Shown here: piece after piece, positions 44,895 to 53,964 of the stretch | Layout: the number at the start of each line of letters is the position of its first letter | How positions within the stretch are numbered: position 1 is the stretch's first letter | NCBI GenBank assembly: GCA_014860565.1 | Contig: JACZJN010000165.1 | Span: 1 to 64,000 of the forward strand | From: Bacteroidota bacterium | GTDB taxonomy: Bacteria > Bacteroidota > Ignavibacteria > SZUA-365 | Reading direction: 5' to 3' | Length of the DNA: 64,000 bases | Position numbers and translations under genes: made by a program | Notes under the pieces: generated by a model | Databases searched by the model: none | What the model was told of the DNA's origin: nothing | Seen by the model: only the letters and a program-made list of their open reading frames with translations

Positions 44895-45074
44895 TCCCAG
44901 CTCGCAGGAGCTAATACTATGCCGCACGACAATAACACCCTCCCCACGTTTCCAGCCGACCGGGTGCCACAGGCGCCCGGTCGCTGCGCAATGCGTCTTC
45001 GGGAGACCTCCTCCCCGCACCGCCGATTGCACCTGCGGTTGCATTCCGGACACTTTGCATTTATGTTCGTACAC

Positions 45075-45548
45075 ATGCGCACACGCAGAATGATTCCCTT
45101 GTTCATCCTTGCCGCGATGCTCTTCGCGGAAGGATTGTCGATGGCTGGCTCCAACCCGAGGGCGCTGAGCCATGGGAGTTCCGTTCAGGAGGATCCTGAA
45201 CGCGAAGCGCGTGAGCTGCTGCTCGGAGCAAAGGATGCGCTCTCCTCGGGCAACATCCGCTATCTCCGACCTCATCTCGGACAGAAAATCTACCTGAACC
45301 TGTTCACTGGCATCAATGGCTATTACAGCAGCGAACAGGCATTCCTGATTCTTGAGTCTCTTTTTTCAACCTATCAGCCAATCAGTTTTTCATTCAGCAG
45401 CAGAAATTTCTCCATCCGCAATCCCTACGGTTTCGGTCCTCTTACGTACGAACACCGCGGGAAACGAGAGACGGCGGAGATGTTTCTCAGCCTGGCGAAC
45501 GTGCGCGGCAAATGGGTGATCAACCAGATCACCATTGCCACGCGCTGA
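45075..45548 (+). CDS. DUF4783 domain exported protein
   Basis: A protein of about 157 residues from the ATG at 45075; ATG codons at 45063 and 45090 are alternatives and none has a clear Shine-Dalgarno sequence. The N-terminus is a basic-hydrophobic signal ('MIPLFILAAMLFAEGLSMAGS'). The core 'AKDALSSGNIRYLRPHLGQKIYLNLFTGINGYYSSEQAFLILESLF' and the end 'ANVRGKWVINQITI' match DUF4783, a NTF2/cystatin-like small family of Bacteroidota. Function unknown. It is the third gene behind the sigma-54 promoter and lies 21 nt before the sensor kinase. Confidence 0.82.
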   Translation: MRTRRMIPLFILAAMLFAEGLSMAGSNPRALSHGSSVQEDPEREARELLLGAKDALSSGNIRYLRPHLGQKIYLNLFTGINGYYSSEQAFLILESLFSTYQPISFSFSSRNFSIRNPYGFGPLTYEHRGKRETAEMFLSLANVRGKWVINQITIATR

Positions 45549-45569
45549 GCGGCGCAGATATCAACCGCG

Positions 45570-48500
45570 ATGAACAGGCAACTCTCCTGGCTCAGACGGG
45601 AACAGCGGTGGCTCTATGCGACGGCGGTCTTACTCGTCATGCTGGCGCTGGTGTTCGCCGCACGGGAGTACTTTCTCCGCACAGTAGTAAGCGACTGGCC
45701 TGCTCTGCAGCGCGATGTCAATGAGGGACAGTCCCGGCTGATAACACGCCGCCTCAATGCACAACGCGATGCGCTGCTTCGGCAATGCGCCTCGATGATG
45801 AAAGATCTGCCTGGAGGCATGCGCGGCTTAACGGGCACGAATTCTGTCCGTGCGCGCACAGAAGAGCGTCTCATAGAAAGATCCGGCGAGGAGGATTACT
45901 CCTTTGAACTGCGCGACGGCAACGGCCGGCTGCGGGCCTTTGGCGGCGAGCCCATACTGCCGCGTGCCATCGCATCGCCACTCCCTGCACTTACCGTCCT
46001 CGACCGAACGCCCTACCTGCTGCTCGTTGCGACGCGTGCGGTTCAGGACAGCAGCGGGAAGCACGACGGATTTCTGTCGGTCGCGACACCGCTGGGGACC
46101 AATGTCCCGGTGAGCAGACGCTTTCTCAACAGCGAAGGATTTCTCGGAGCTCTTTCCTCCGAACTGGAACTTGAACTGAACTTCACACGCGAGCGTCCTG
46201 CCCAATTGCCTGCAGGGCGGCTGCTTCTTCCTTATACCGCGGAGCGCGACACACTGGGCTTCATTTCATTCGAGGGCATTGTCCGGGAAACCTGGCTCGC
46301 GCAGGTAACCGCGGAATTCAACCGCATCCTCCTGCTTCTGCTCCTCAGCCTCGTGATCATCATTTCGATCCCGCTTTTCCGAATCTACGCAAGCTGGCCA
46401 GGCCTGGCCGCTTCCGCGATCATGGTGCTCCACATCTGGGTTATCCGATTTGGAATGCTTTTCATAGGCTTCGCGGAGGGGGTGGTCCCCGCCTCTCTGC
46501 TCGATCCCTCCTATTTTGCTTCCACCTTCGGATGGGGGTTGAGCAGTTCACCGGCGGAATTGACACTCTCGGTCATGGCCTTGCTTCTTTCCGCCGTCGC
46601 TGTGTACCGCGTGACAACGGGACAGGATCAGCAGCGGTCGCACCGCGTCTTTTTACTTCTGCTGATCCCCGTATTCGTACTGCTTCCCTTCACCCTCCGG
46701 GGATTTGCCGCCTGCATACGCAGCTTCGTCGTGGATTCAACATTCAATTTCGATAGCATCGACAGCCTGCTCGAAGAGCCCATGCTTCTGCTGATGATCA
46801 GCAACAGTTACCTGCTTTCCCTGGCCCTGGGATTCGGCCTCCTGAGCATGTACCTCCTGGTCAAACGGGCACTGGGAAGCGTGCAGCACTGGATGGAAAA
46901 AGCGTTGTGGCTGCTTGGCGGCATGCTGTTATCCCTCGGCGCGCTTGTGCTGACAACGCACAGCCTTCTGCTCCCGCTCTGGGCGTATGCTCTGTACGCG
47001 ATCTGCTTCAGCATTCCCGTCATCCTCCGCATTCCTCCTGTGAAGGGGCGCTCAGGCACATTGCTGGCGCCATTGATGGCGACGGTGGTTTTCGGATCGG
47101 TGCTGACGATCATGTTTTTCGGACGCTCGATGGACGCCAAGCGATACAGTGAAATTGAAGCCATCGCGATCGATTTTGCCCGTCCGGTAGACGGCTGGTC
47201 GCAGGTGCTGATGGAGCAAACGCTCCAGTATGTATCCCGCACCACCGTCCCGTCGCTTCCCCGCAGGGGCGAGAGGGAGACGATCGATTACGAGGCAGCG
47301 TTCCGCATCTGGTCGGGCTCTCCTCTCAGCAGACTGCAGAACAACAGCGCCATCCTGTTGCTGGATTCGAGCGGTGCGCCCGTCTCCCGCTTTGCCGTCG
47401 GCAACGACCCCTTTCTTCTTTCCATGCACACACTGTCCGCGACCATCGCGCGTACGGAGGGAATCGTGCAGAGCGCCGACCGCCAGTTGGAGACGCGGGA
47501 AAGACGTTACTACCGCGGGTATACAGATATCGTCCCACGCAACCACGAGAAGCTTGTCGCAGTGGTGATCCTCGAGGCGCTCGATCCGATGGAAATGACG
47601 GGGCAAGGGATCGATCTCCTGCGGAACGCACCGGCAAAACTGAGTTCCGCACCCGAAGACCGTTTTATTATCTCGCGATTCCGCGGCAGCCACATGGTCC
47701 AGACATCGGACCGGACGCTGGAGCGTTCGATTCAGCTCCCTGCCGAAGTGCACGCCGCATTCGACGATGGCAACGAAACAGTGTGGAGCACGCTCCCCGT
47801 CGAGGGAGAACAGCTGCAGACCTATTTCATGCGTCTCCCCGAGCCAGGCCAGGAAGTGCTCGCCATCACGCGAGGGAAGTCTGACGCCCTGCTCGGCGCG
47901 TACCGGGCCCTGCGCATCGTCGTGCTTTATCTCTTCTTCAGCGCACTGATCTGGGTATTCGCCGCAATTGTCACCGGACGCCTTGGCGGCTGGTCGCGCA
48001 TGACCTTCGCGCGGAAGCTTCAACTGGCCCTGCTCGGTGTCGCGGCCATTCCCCTGCTGCTCATCTGGGTGACGGGTCGGGAGTTCGTGCTTGAAAACAC
48101 GCTCGATGAGATCGAGCGGCAAGTGAGCGATGATCTCGACGTGCTCCGCTCCAATATCCTCGAGCAGTTGCCCGACAGCATTCCCCTGAGCGACCTGGCT
48201 TCCCAGGTCAACGATCAATTGTGCCAGGAAATCCGCTTGCGCACCGGCAGGGATCTGAACATCTATCTCGGCACGGAGCTGCGCGCGACCAGCAAACCAG
48301 AACTCTATCACGTCGGGTTGCTCAACAACCGGCTGAATCCTTTCGCCTGGCTGCATATCGTACAGCGCGGACGCGACGCGTGGTTCGACACCGAGCAGAT
48401 CGGCGACTTTTCCTATCAGGTCGGCTACCGGGCGATCCGAGGCCCCGACGGGACACTGGCGGCCGTTATTTCCACTCCGACTCTATTTCAGCGCGAGCAG

Positions 48501-49430
48501 ATCGACGAAGGGTATACGCGCGCCTCGGCGACCATCTTCCTGTGGATCATCTTTATCGCACTTCTCGTGCTTTTGGCGAGCGCGGCGCTCGCGCGGCAGA
48601 TTTCGCGGCCCTTGAACGAACTGCTGCGCGCGACGCGCGATATCACCGCCGGCGACCTCGACCGCCGGGTGCAAGTCGCAGGCTCCGCTGAACTCGTGGA
48701 TCTCATGGATGCCTTCAACACCATGACGGCCCGTCTGCGTCGAAGCCAGGAAGAACTCGCCGCTGCCGAACGCGAGCTGGCTTGGAAGGAAATGGCGAAG
48801 CAGGTGGCACATGAGATCCGGAATCCCCTCACCCCGATGAAGCTCGCCGTGCAGCATCTGCAACGTGCCTGGCTGGACGGGGCCGAGCACATTGGCGATA
48901 TCTTCGATAAGGTGACGCGGACACTGATCGACCAGATAGAGAGGCTCTCGCGCATCAGCGACGAATTCTCCCGTTTCGGACGCATGCCGCGCAGAAGCAC
49001 GGCCCGGGTCGATGCCGGGGAAACGCTCGCCGAAACCGTGTCGCTTTTCGGCAGTCATGCCGAGGTGCATTTTTCCCTCGACATTGAGGCAAATCTGCCG
49101 CATGTGGTCGCCGACAGGGAAGAGCTGGCACGGGCATTCACCAATCTGCTGCGCAACGCAGTGCAGGCGATCCAGGAGCGCGGCACGATATCCATCAGCG
49201 CGCGCCGCGCCGCGCAGACACTGTGCATCAGTATCACCGACGACGGCAGCGGTATTCCGCCTGAACTTCTGCCGCGGATATTCGAGCCGAACTTCTCGAC
49301 GAAAACCGAAGGCATGGGACTCGGCCTTGCGATCGTCAAGAAAATCATTGACGATGCGGGAGGCGACATCGTCATTGAAAGCATGCCCGGAGAGGGGACG
49401 TCGGTCACTATCACCCTGCCGGCTGCCTGA
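45570..49430 (+). CDS. Very large NtrY-like membrane sensor histidine kinase
   Basis: A 1286-residue sensor kinase. One membrane helix is near residue 25, followed by an extracytoplasmic segment to ~245, then about seven helices (245-510), a second large extracytoplasmic domain (~515-785), two helices, a short loop, and a last helix near 990. A HAMP ('ALARQISRPLNELLRATRDITAGDLDRRV') comes next. The phospho-acceptor is His1081 in A-H-E-I-R-N-P-L-T-P-M-K-L, typical of NtrY. The ATPase boxes are N 'NLLRNAVQAI', G1 'DDGSGI' and G2 'GMGLGLAIV'. NtrY-type kinases signal to sigma-54 activators of the NtrX class. No response regulator gene adjoins it. The size and double sensory part are unusual. Confidence 0.92.
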   Translation: MNRQLSWLRREQRWLYATAVLLVMLALVFAAREYFLRTVVSDWPALQRDVNEGQSRLITRRLNAQRDALLRQCASMMKDLPGGMRGLTGTNSVRARTEERLIERSGEEDYSFELRDGNGRLRAFGGEPILPRAIASPLPALTVLDRTPYLLLVATRAVQDSSGKHDGFLSVATPLGTNVPVSRRFLNSEGFLGALSSELELELNFTRERPAQLPAGRLLLPYTAERDTLGFISFEGIVRETWLAQVTAEFNRILLLLLLSLVIIISIPLFRIYASWPGLAASAIMVLHIWVIRFGMLFIGFAEGVVPASLLDPSYFASTFGWGLSSSPAELTLSVMALLLSAVAVYRVTTGQDQQRSHRVFLLLLIPVFVLLPFTLRGFAACIRSFVVDSTFNFDSIDSLLEEPMLLLMISNSYLLSLALGFGLLSMYLLVKRALGSVQHWMEKALWLLGGMLLSLGALVLTTHSLLLPLWAYALYAICFSIPVILRIPPVKGRSGTLLAPLMATVVFGSVLTIMFFGRSMDAKRYSEIEAIAIDFARPVDGWSQVLMEQTLQYVSRTTVPSLPRRGERETIDYEAAFRIWSGSPLSRLQNNSAILLLDSSGAPVSRFAVGNDPFLLSMHTLSATIARTEGIVQSADRQLETRERRYYRGYTDIVPRNHEKLVAVVILEALDPMEMTGQGIDLLRNAPAKLSSAPEDRFIISRFRGSHMVQTSDRTLERSIQLPAEVHAAFDDGNETVWSTLPVEGEQLQTYFMRLPEPGQEVLAITRGKSDALLGAYRALRIVVLYLFFSALIWVFAAIVTGRLGGWSRMTFARKLQLALLGVAAIPLLLIWVTGREFVLENTLDEIERQVSDDLDVLRSNILEQLPDSIPLSDLASQVNDQLCQEIRLRTGRDLNIYLGTELRATSKPELYHVGLLNNRLNPFAWLHIVQRGRDAWFDTEQIGDFSYQVGYRAIRGPDGTLAAVISTPTLFQREQIDEGYTRASATIFLWIIFIALLVLLASAALARQISRPLNELLRATRDITAGDLDRRVQVAGSAELVDLMDAFNTMTARLRRSQEELAAAERELAWKEMAKQVAHEIRNPLTPMKLAVQHLQRAWLDGAEHIGDIFDKVTRTLIDQIERLSRISDEFSRFGRMPRRSTARVDAGETLAETVSLFGSHAEVHFSLDIEANLPHVVADREELARAFTNLLRNAVQAIQERGTISISARRAAQTLCISITDDGSGIPPELLPRIFEPNFSTKTEGMGLGLAIVKKIIDDAGGDIVIESMPGEGTSVTITLPAA

Positions 49431-49492
49431 ATTCGGGCGAGGAACTCACACACTGACGCCAGAGATCGCCGACGCGCAAGTGCTTCATTTCC

Positions 49493-49521
49493 TTGCTTCT
49501 CAGTCCGCCTGTGGCTAACTT
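49493..49521 (+). promoter_or_regulatory. Candidate dnaX promoter
   Basis: TTGCTT at 49493-49498 and TAACTT at 49516-49521 with 17 bp between. The -10 extends to TAACTTTT. It lies 29 bp before the dnaX ATG at 49551, within the 120-bp gap after the kinase gene. Confidence 0.45.
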
Positions 49522-49550
49522 TTATGGTTGAAAGATCAACAAAGGCATTC

Positions 49551-51182
49551 ATGTCATTTCTTGTTACTGCCCGGAAATACCGGCCTTCCACGTTCCAGGA
49601 AGTCGTAGCACAGGGACACGTCGTCAACACCTTGCTGAACTCGATTCGGCTGGGACGCATCGCGCATGCCTACCTGTTTTCAGGTCCGCGCGGAGTGGGC
49701 AAGACGACCACCGCTCGCATCTTTGCCAAGGCGCTCAACTGCCCCAATGCAAAGGAAGGCGAGCCCTGCAATACCTGCGACACCTGCGTGGAAATCTCCC
49801 AGGGACGCTGCATCGATATCATTGAAATCGATGGTGCGTCGAATAACGGCGTGGAGCAGGTTCGAACCATCCGTGATTCGGTCCGCTACATGCCGAGCCG
49901 GGAGAAATACAAGATGTACATCATTGACGAAGTTCACATGCTCAGCAAGGGAGCGTTCAATGCCCTGCTGAAAACGCTGGAAGAGCCGCCGGCGCATGCG
50001 ATTTTCATTTTTGCGACCACGGAACCGCACCGGCTCCCGCCGACCGTTATTTCGCGCTGCCAGCGTTATGATTTCCGGCGCATCGCTCTTGAAGATATTG
50101 TAGGTCAACTCAAGCACATCTGTCTGCTGGAGGGCATCGAGGCGGAAGATACGGCGCTCTTCGCCATCGCGCGTAAGGGTGACGGATCCATGCGGGATTC
50201 GGAAAGCATCTTCGACCAGGTAGTCGCATTCAGCGGCAACCAGTTGACGTACGAATCGGTACGGCACGTGCTGCACGTTGTTGACCAGGAAACGTTTTTT
50301 CAACTCACAGATCTGATCATCACCAATAATTCCAGCGGAGGGTTCGCTCTCGCCGAGGAAATCGTGATGAGCGGGTACGATATTCAGGATTTTCTTACGG
50401 GAATCGAAGAGCATTACCGCAATCTGCTGGTAGCACGGGCTACCGGCGATACGCGTCTCATCGAAGCCCCCGAAGACGTCCGCGAGCGCTATTCGCGTGT
50501 CGCGGAGCAGTTCAGCGAAGGCGATCTGCTGCGTTTGCTCAAAATCACAGCGCAGACGATGCAGGCAGTCAAATTCAGTCCCCAGCCACGCCTCAAGTTC
50601 GAAGTGGCGCTGATCGACATGATCAAGATGGATTCCACGATCGAGATCAGCACTCTTCTATCGAACATGGGGCAGGGCGGAAGCATCCCCCCGTCACGTT
50701 CGCCCGGGGAAAAGCATCCCGGCAGCACGTCTGCCGGACGTTCTTCCCAGCACTCTGCTCCCACGGCAGCAGCCGCGGCCACATCCGCCGTTGCGGTGAC
50801 GCCGAAAGCTGCCTCGACGGGCGAGCAGATGGAAACGACTTCCCCCGAGGCGGTACCGTCCCCGGTACGCTCTTCCGGCCCCTTCTCCGACGCCGATGCG
50901 CCCGGAAACGTGACACGGAAGACGAATGGCCGTACAGTGGACGCTGGGGAAACGTGGGAGACGCGTTTCGGCCCCCCGACGGGCATGCGTTCCGCCGTGA
51001 CGGATGTGACTGAACCACTGCGAGAAGCGGAAGAGCGGTTCCGACAGGCTCTGACTTCCGCGTCGCTTTCCGCCGCCGGGTCACATCGGGCCCAGCCTGC
51101 CTCTTCGCAACCTCTGCCGACCCATCCTATCGTACAGCTCCTCATCGACAAGCTCGACGCTGTGGTCCTGCCGAAACACTAA
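49551..51182 (+). CDS. dnaX: DNA polymerase III subunit gamma/tau
   Basis: A 543-residue clamp-loader ATPase. The frame is open nine codons further upstream, but the ATG at 49551 gives the usual 'MSFLVTARKYRPSTF' start. Walker A is G-P-R-G-V-G-K-T at 45-52, and zinc-binding cysteines are in 'CPNAKEGEPCNTCDTC' near 64-79. Walker B is 'MYIIDEVHML', followed by 'TTEPHRLPPTVISRCQRYDF' with the arginine finger. After domain III (~365) comes a Ser/Ala/Pro-rich linker and a short conserved C-terminal stretch. It loads the beta clamp. I see no A-rich slippery site of the kind that makes a separate gamma form in E. coli. Confidence 0.96.
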   Translation: MSFLVTARKYRPSTFQEVVAQGHVVNTLLNSIRLGRIAHAYLFSGPRGVGKTTTARIFAKALNCPNAKEGEPCNTCDTCVEISQGRCIDIIEIDGASNNGVEQVRTIRDSVRYMPSREKYKMYIIDEVHMLSKGAFNALLKTLEEPPAHAIFIFATTEPHRLPPTVISRCQRYDFRRIALEDIVGQLKHICLLEGIEAEDTALFAIARKGDGSMRDSESIFDQVVAFSGNQLTYESVRHVLHVVDQETFFQLTDLIITNNSSGGFALAEEIVMSGYDIQDFLTGIEEHYRNLLVARATGDTRLIEAPEDVRERYSRVAEQFSEGDLLRLLKITAQTMQAVKFSPQPRLKFEVALIDMIKMDSTIEISTLLSNMGQGGSIPPSRSPGEKHPGSTSAGRSSQHSAPTAAAAATSAVAVTPKAASTGEQMETTSPEAVPSPVRSSGPFSDADAPGNVTRKTNGRTVDAGETWETRFGPPTGMRSAVTDVTEPLREAEERFRQALTSASLSAAGSHRAQPASSQPLPTHPIVQLLIDKLDAVVLPKH

Positions 51183-51249
51183 CTCAATGGCAACGGATCG
51201 CGCCGTCTTTCCCCAGCAGCTGGATTAATACAACCACGGGATTCCCTGT

Positions 51250-53940
51250 ATGTTTATCAGTAGTATTTCCGGGATCGTCAGCGAGCTGACCCCGAACAAC
51301 CAGACGCGTTTTCAGTGCACCGTCACGCTCACCCTCCCGCTCGAGGAACTTTCCTCGATCGAGCCGGGTCGCCTGATCGCGACCGAAAACGTCTTTTCCT
51401 CAGCGCGCGACAAGCGCTACACCGTGCTGCAGATCGTAAACGTCTTCCCCGTCGCCCCGGAAGATAAAAGCGCAAAGCGCGGCAAGGCGATGCTCAGCTG
51501 CACCGCGACCCCTATCGGCCAGGAACTTCAGTACAAGTCGGCGAAAACAGGAATCGAAATCGTTCCCGCTGACACGTACCCGGCATTCGACGGCGCCGTT
51601 GAGGTGCTCGACGACGACACGACGCGTGACGTCATCCACCACATCGCACCCGACAGCCGCGTCGAGGACAACGGAACGCGGATCGATATCGGCACCTATC
51701 GCAGCAACCCGAACGTGAACGTGGGCATGGATGCCGCCACGCTTCTCCGCGGCAACGCCGTGGTGATCAGCGCACGGCCCCGCGCACGCACCACGATCAC
51801 CAACACCATCGTCCAGGCACTCCTGCAGGATGCCGACCATCCTGTACACATTGTCTACTGCGACGTCAACAACACCGGGACGATGAGCCTCGCACCCGTG
51901 CTCTCGCAGTTCCCGCGCTCGAGCGTGCTCTGCCTCAACGACAAATTCGTACCGGCCAGCGTTTTCTCGGCGATGAAGACTCCGGGTGACCGTTCCGCGC
52001 ATAAACGCGCCGTGCTCGATTATCTCGACATGATGATTCTCCCCTCGGTGCTCGAACAGCGCCGCCATGACTTCAGCTATGCGGTGTCGAACTGGATGCG
52101 CGAAAACCGCATCGCCATCTTCCGTCCGAATGAACAGACGGTGGACGGATTCATCAACGACATCCGCGTCGATATCCTCGACGGCGTCGATGAGGATGTC
52201 GAAGAGTACATCTCCGGATTGATGAACGGCATAGCCGATACCTTCCGCGGCGAGCGCTTCTCGGAAAAGAACACGCGCGACATGCTCGACATGGTGGAGG
52301 AATTCAGCCAGGAATCGAAAAGTCATTCGGCACGACGGACGCTCTATGACCTGAAGGCGGAAATCCAGTCGGTGTTCGAAACGTATTCGAAAGACATTCC
52401 CGGCGCGGCGCGCAGGTCGATGCAGGACGTGATCAACGAACTGAACAACGACACGCAGTCCAGTCTGCTCGTGGTGCAGGGGCAGAAACCGACAGACATT
52501 CTCCGCTTTGTCAACAACCTTACGCAGACGCTGATCGAAGAACGCCTCAAGCGGCTCAAGATTCGCACACCGGTGCTGTTCATCTTCAACAACGTCGACG
52601 AGTATGTCGGCCGCAACGGATCGATGACCCGGGAAGCCGGCTCCGATCGCTTCTACGAAGCGGTGCAGACCCTGCTGGCCAACGGCCGCCGCCACGGACT
52701 CGGGTTCTGCCTGACGCTCGAAAACGCAGCTGCGCTCGACAGGGCTCTTGCACGTCGTGTCCAGTCCTATTTCATCGGCCCGATCACATTCGTCGAGGAG
52801 CCTGCGCGCATCGCTGATCTTCTCAACCTGTCTGAAGATCTCGTCCGTCCCGCAGTGCGGTATGAGGACGGAGAATTCCTCTTCACATCGGCCGACTCGC
52901 CCTATCACCGCCGCGTCCCCCTCCCTGTCCTTGCGAAGAAAAACACCACGGTGATCCATGCCTGGCTCGATGATCTGATGGTCGAGCAGGAGCGCCGTCG
53001 CCAGGAATACATTGCGCAGGAAGAAGAGCGCAGAAAACGGGCCGACCAGGAGCGCGAGGAACGACGTCGGCAGCAGGAAAAAGCTGCCGAGGAAAAAGCC
53101 CGAGCGGATGCCGCCAGGGCCAAGGCCGAGGAAGAACGCGCGCTCGCCGAAGCGCAGAAGTACCCTGCGGGGAGGGACCTCGATACTCCGGATATGGATC
53201 CGATCGCAAAGGATGACGAGGGTGATCTGGATCTGGACCGCAAAGCATCCGATGCAAGCAAGTCCAGGGCCGCCAAAACCACACGTGATCGAAGAAAGCG
53301 TGGTGGACGCCGCGAGAAGGACGATGACCAGGATGCGGATGACGAGCAGAACGACGTTTCCCGCGATGACGCGGAAGCGGCCATGCAATCCGATGAACCC
53401 TTCGGCTACGACGCACCCGTGACCGCTGACAGCGAAGCGGAGGCACACGAGGAACCGGACAGCGATCATTCCATGCAGGAAGCTGCCACGCGGAAGGACG
53501 ATGGGCAGACACGGAAAACACCCCGTGGCCGCCGCGGCCGTGGGCGCGGAAAATCAGGGAAGAAAGACGCCGTTGCTCCTCCCGCAGCAGAGACGCACTC
53601 CGAAGAAAAACCGTCGCCCCGAAAAGAGACTCCCCCCAGCGAACCCGCACCCATCGCCTCGACCGGACGGACGCTGATTGTCGAGGATTTCGACCCGCAT
53701 GCCGGGAAACGCAGCGCAGACAGCACAGCCGATAGCGCAACCTCGTCTCGCACCGCGGCGGCAAAACCCGCGGAAGGCAGCGCTGACTCTGGCGAGGCCC
53801 CCAAGGCTCCCGCCAAAGAAGACAAGCCCGCTGAGGATAAAAAGAAAGCGGCCCGTCGCCCCGTACGGCGCCGTGGTACGCGTGGAAAGAAATCGGACGA
53901 AGGAAAAAAATCGGACGAAGGAAAGGGCTCCGAAGAATAA
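51250..53940 (+). CDS. HerA-like pseudo-ATPase with long charged C-terminal tail
   Basis: An 896-residue protein with no signal or membrane helix. Residues 1-70 ('ISGIVSELTPNNQTRFQCTV', 'GRLIATENV') resemble the HAS barrel of HerA translocases. 'GNAVVISARPRARTTITNTIVQALL' (168-192) sits where HerA has its Walker A, but S174-A-R-P-R-A-R-T181 replaces G-x4-G-K-S/T, so all Gly are lost and Lys becomes Arg. 'PVLFIFNNVDEYV' (441-453) fills the Walker B place with N447-N448 for the acidic pair. 'NGRRHGLGFCLTLENAAALD' (478-497) fits HerA's 'EGRKFGVGL..SQRP' block without the sensor Gln. A helical, then Lys/Arg/Asp/Glu-rich tail (~575-896) follows. Assignment is by my own alignment; a VirB4- or FtsK-like relative is the main alternative. 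It lies between dnaX and xth, 24 nt before the latter. Confidence 0.62.
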   Translation: MFISSISGIVSELTPNNQTRFQCTVTLTLPLEELSSIEPGRLIATENVFSSARDKRYTVLQIVNVFPVAPEDKSAKRGKAMLSCTATPIGQELQYKSAKTGIEIVPADTYPAFDGAVEVLDDDTTRDVIHHIAPDSRVEDNGTRIDIGTYRSNPNVNVGMDAATLLRGNAVVISARPRARTTITNTIVQALLQDADHPVHIVYCDVNNTGTMSLAPVLSQFPRSSVLCLNDKFVPASVFSAMKTPGDRSAHKRAVLDYLDMMILPSVLEQRRHDFSYAVSNWMRENRIAIFRPNEQTVDGFINDIRVDILDGVDEDVEEYISGLMNGIADTFRGERFSEKNTRDMLDMVEEFSQESKSHSARRTLYDLKAEIQSVFETYSKDIPGAARRSMQDVINELNNDTQSSLLVVQGQKPTDILRFVNNLTQTLIEERLKRLKIRTPVLFIFNNVDEYVGRNGSMTREAGSDRFYEAVQTLLANGRRHGLGFCLTLENAAALDRALARRVQSYFIGPITFVEEPARIADLLNLSEDLVRPAVRYEDGEFLFTSADSPYHRRVPLPVLAKKNTTVIHAWLDDLMVEQERRRQEYIAQEEERRKRADQEREERRRQQEKAAEEKARADAARAKAEEERALAEAQKYPAGRDLDTPDMDPIAKDDEGDLDLDRKASDASKSRAAKTTRDRRKRGGRREKDDDQDADDEQNDVSRDDAEAAMQSDEPFGYDAPVTADSEAEAHEEPDSDHSMQEAATRKDDGQTRKTPRGRRGRGRGKSGKKDAVAPPAAETHSEEKPSPRKETPPSEPAPIASTGRTLIVEDFDPHAGKRSADSTADSATSSRTAAAKPAEGSADSGEAPKAPAKEDKPAEDKKKAARRPVRRRGTRGKKSDEGKKSDEGKGSEE

Positions 53941-53964
53941 TCACTGAGCAAGGAAAGGACACGG

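Noticed and set aside
49551-51182. Programmed frameshift in dnaX giving a gamma form
   Set aside because: I looked for an A-rich slippery heptamer or long A run in the linker region and found none.
51400-53469. A 689-codon minus-strand frame under the HerA-like gene
   Set aside because: The antisense translation has no recognisable domain or Shine-Dalgarno sequence, while the plus-strand product has coherent motifs and a plausible start.
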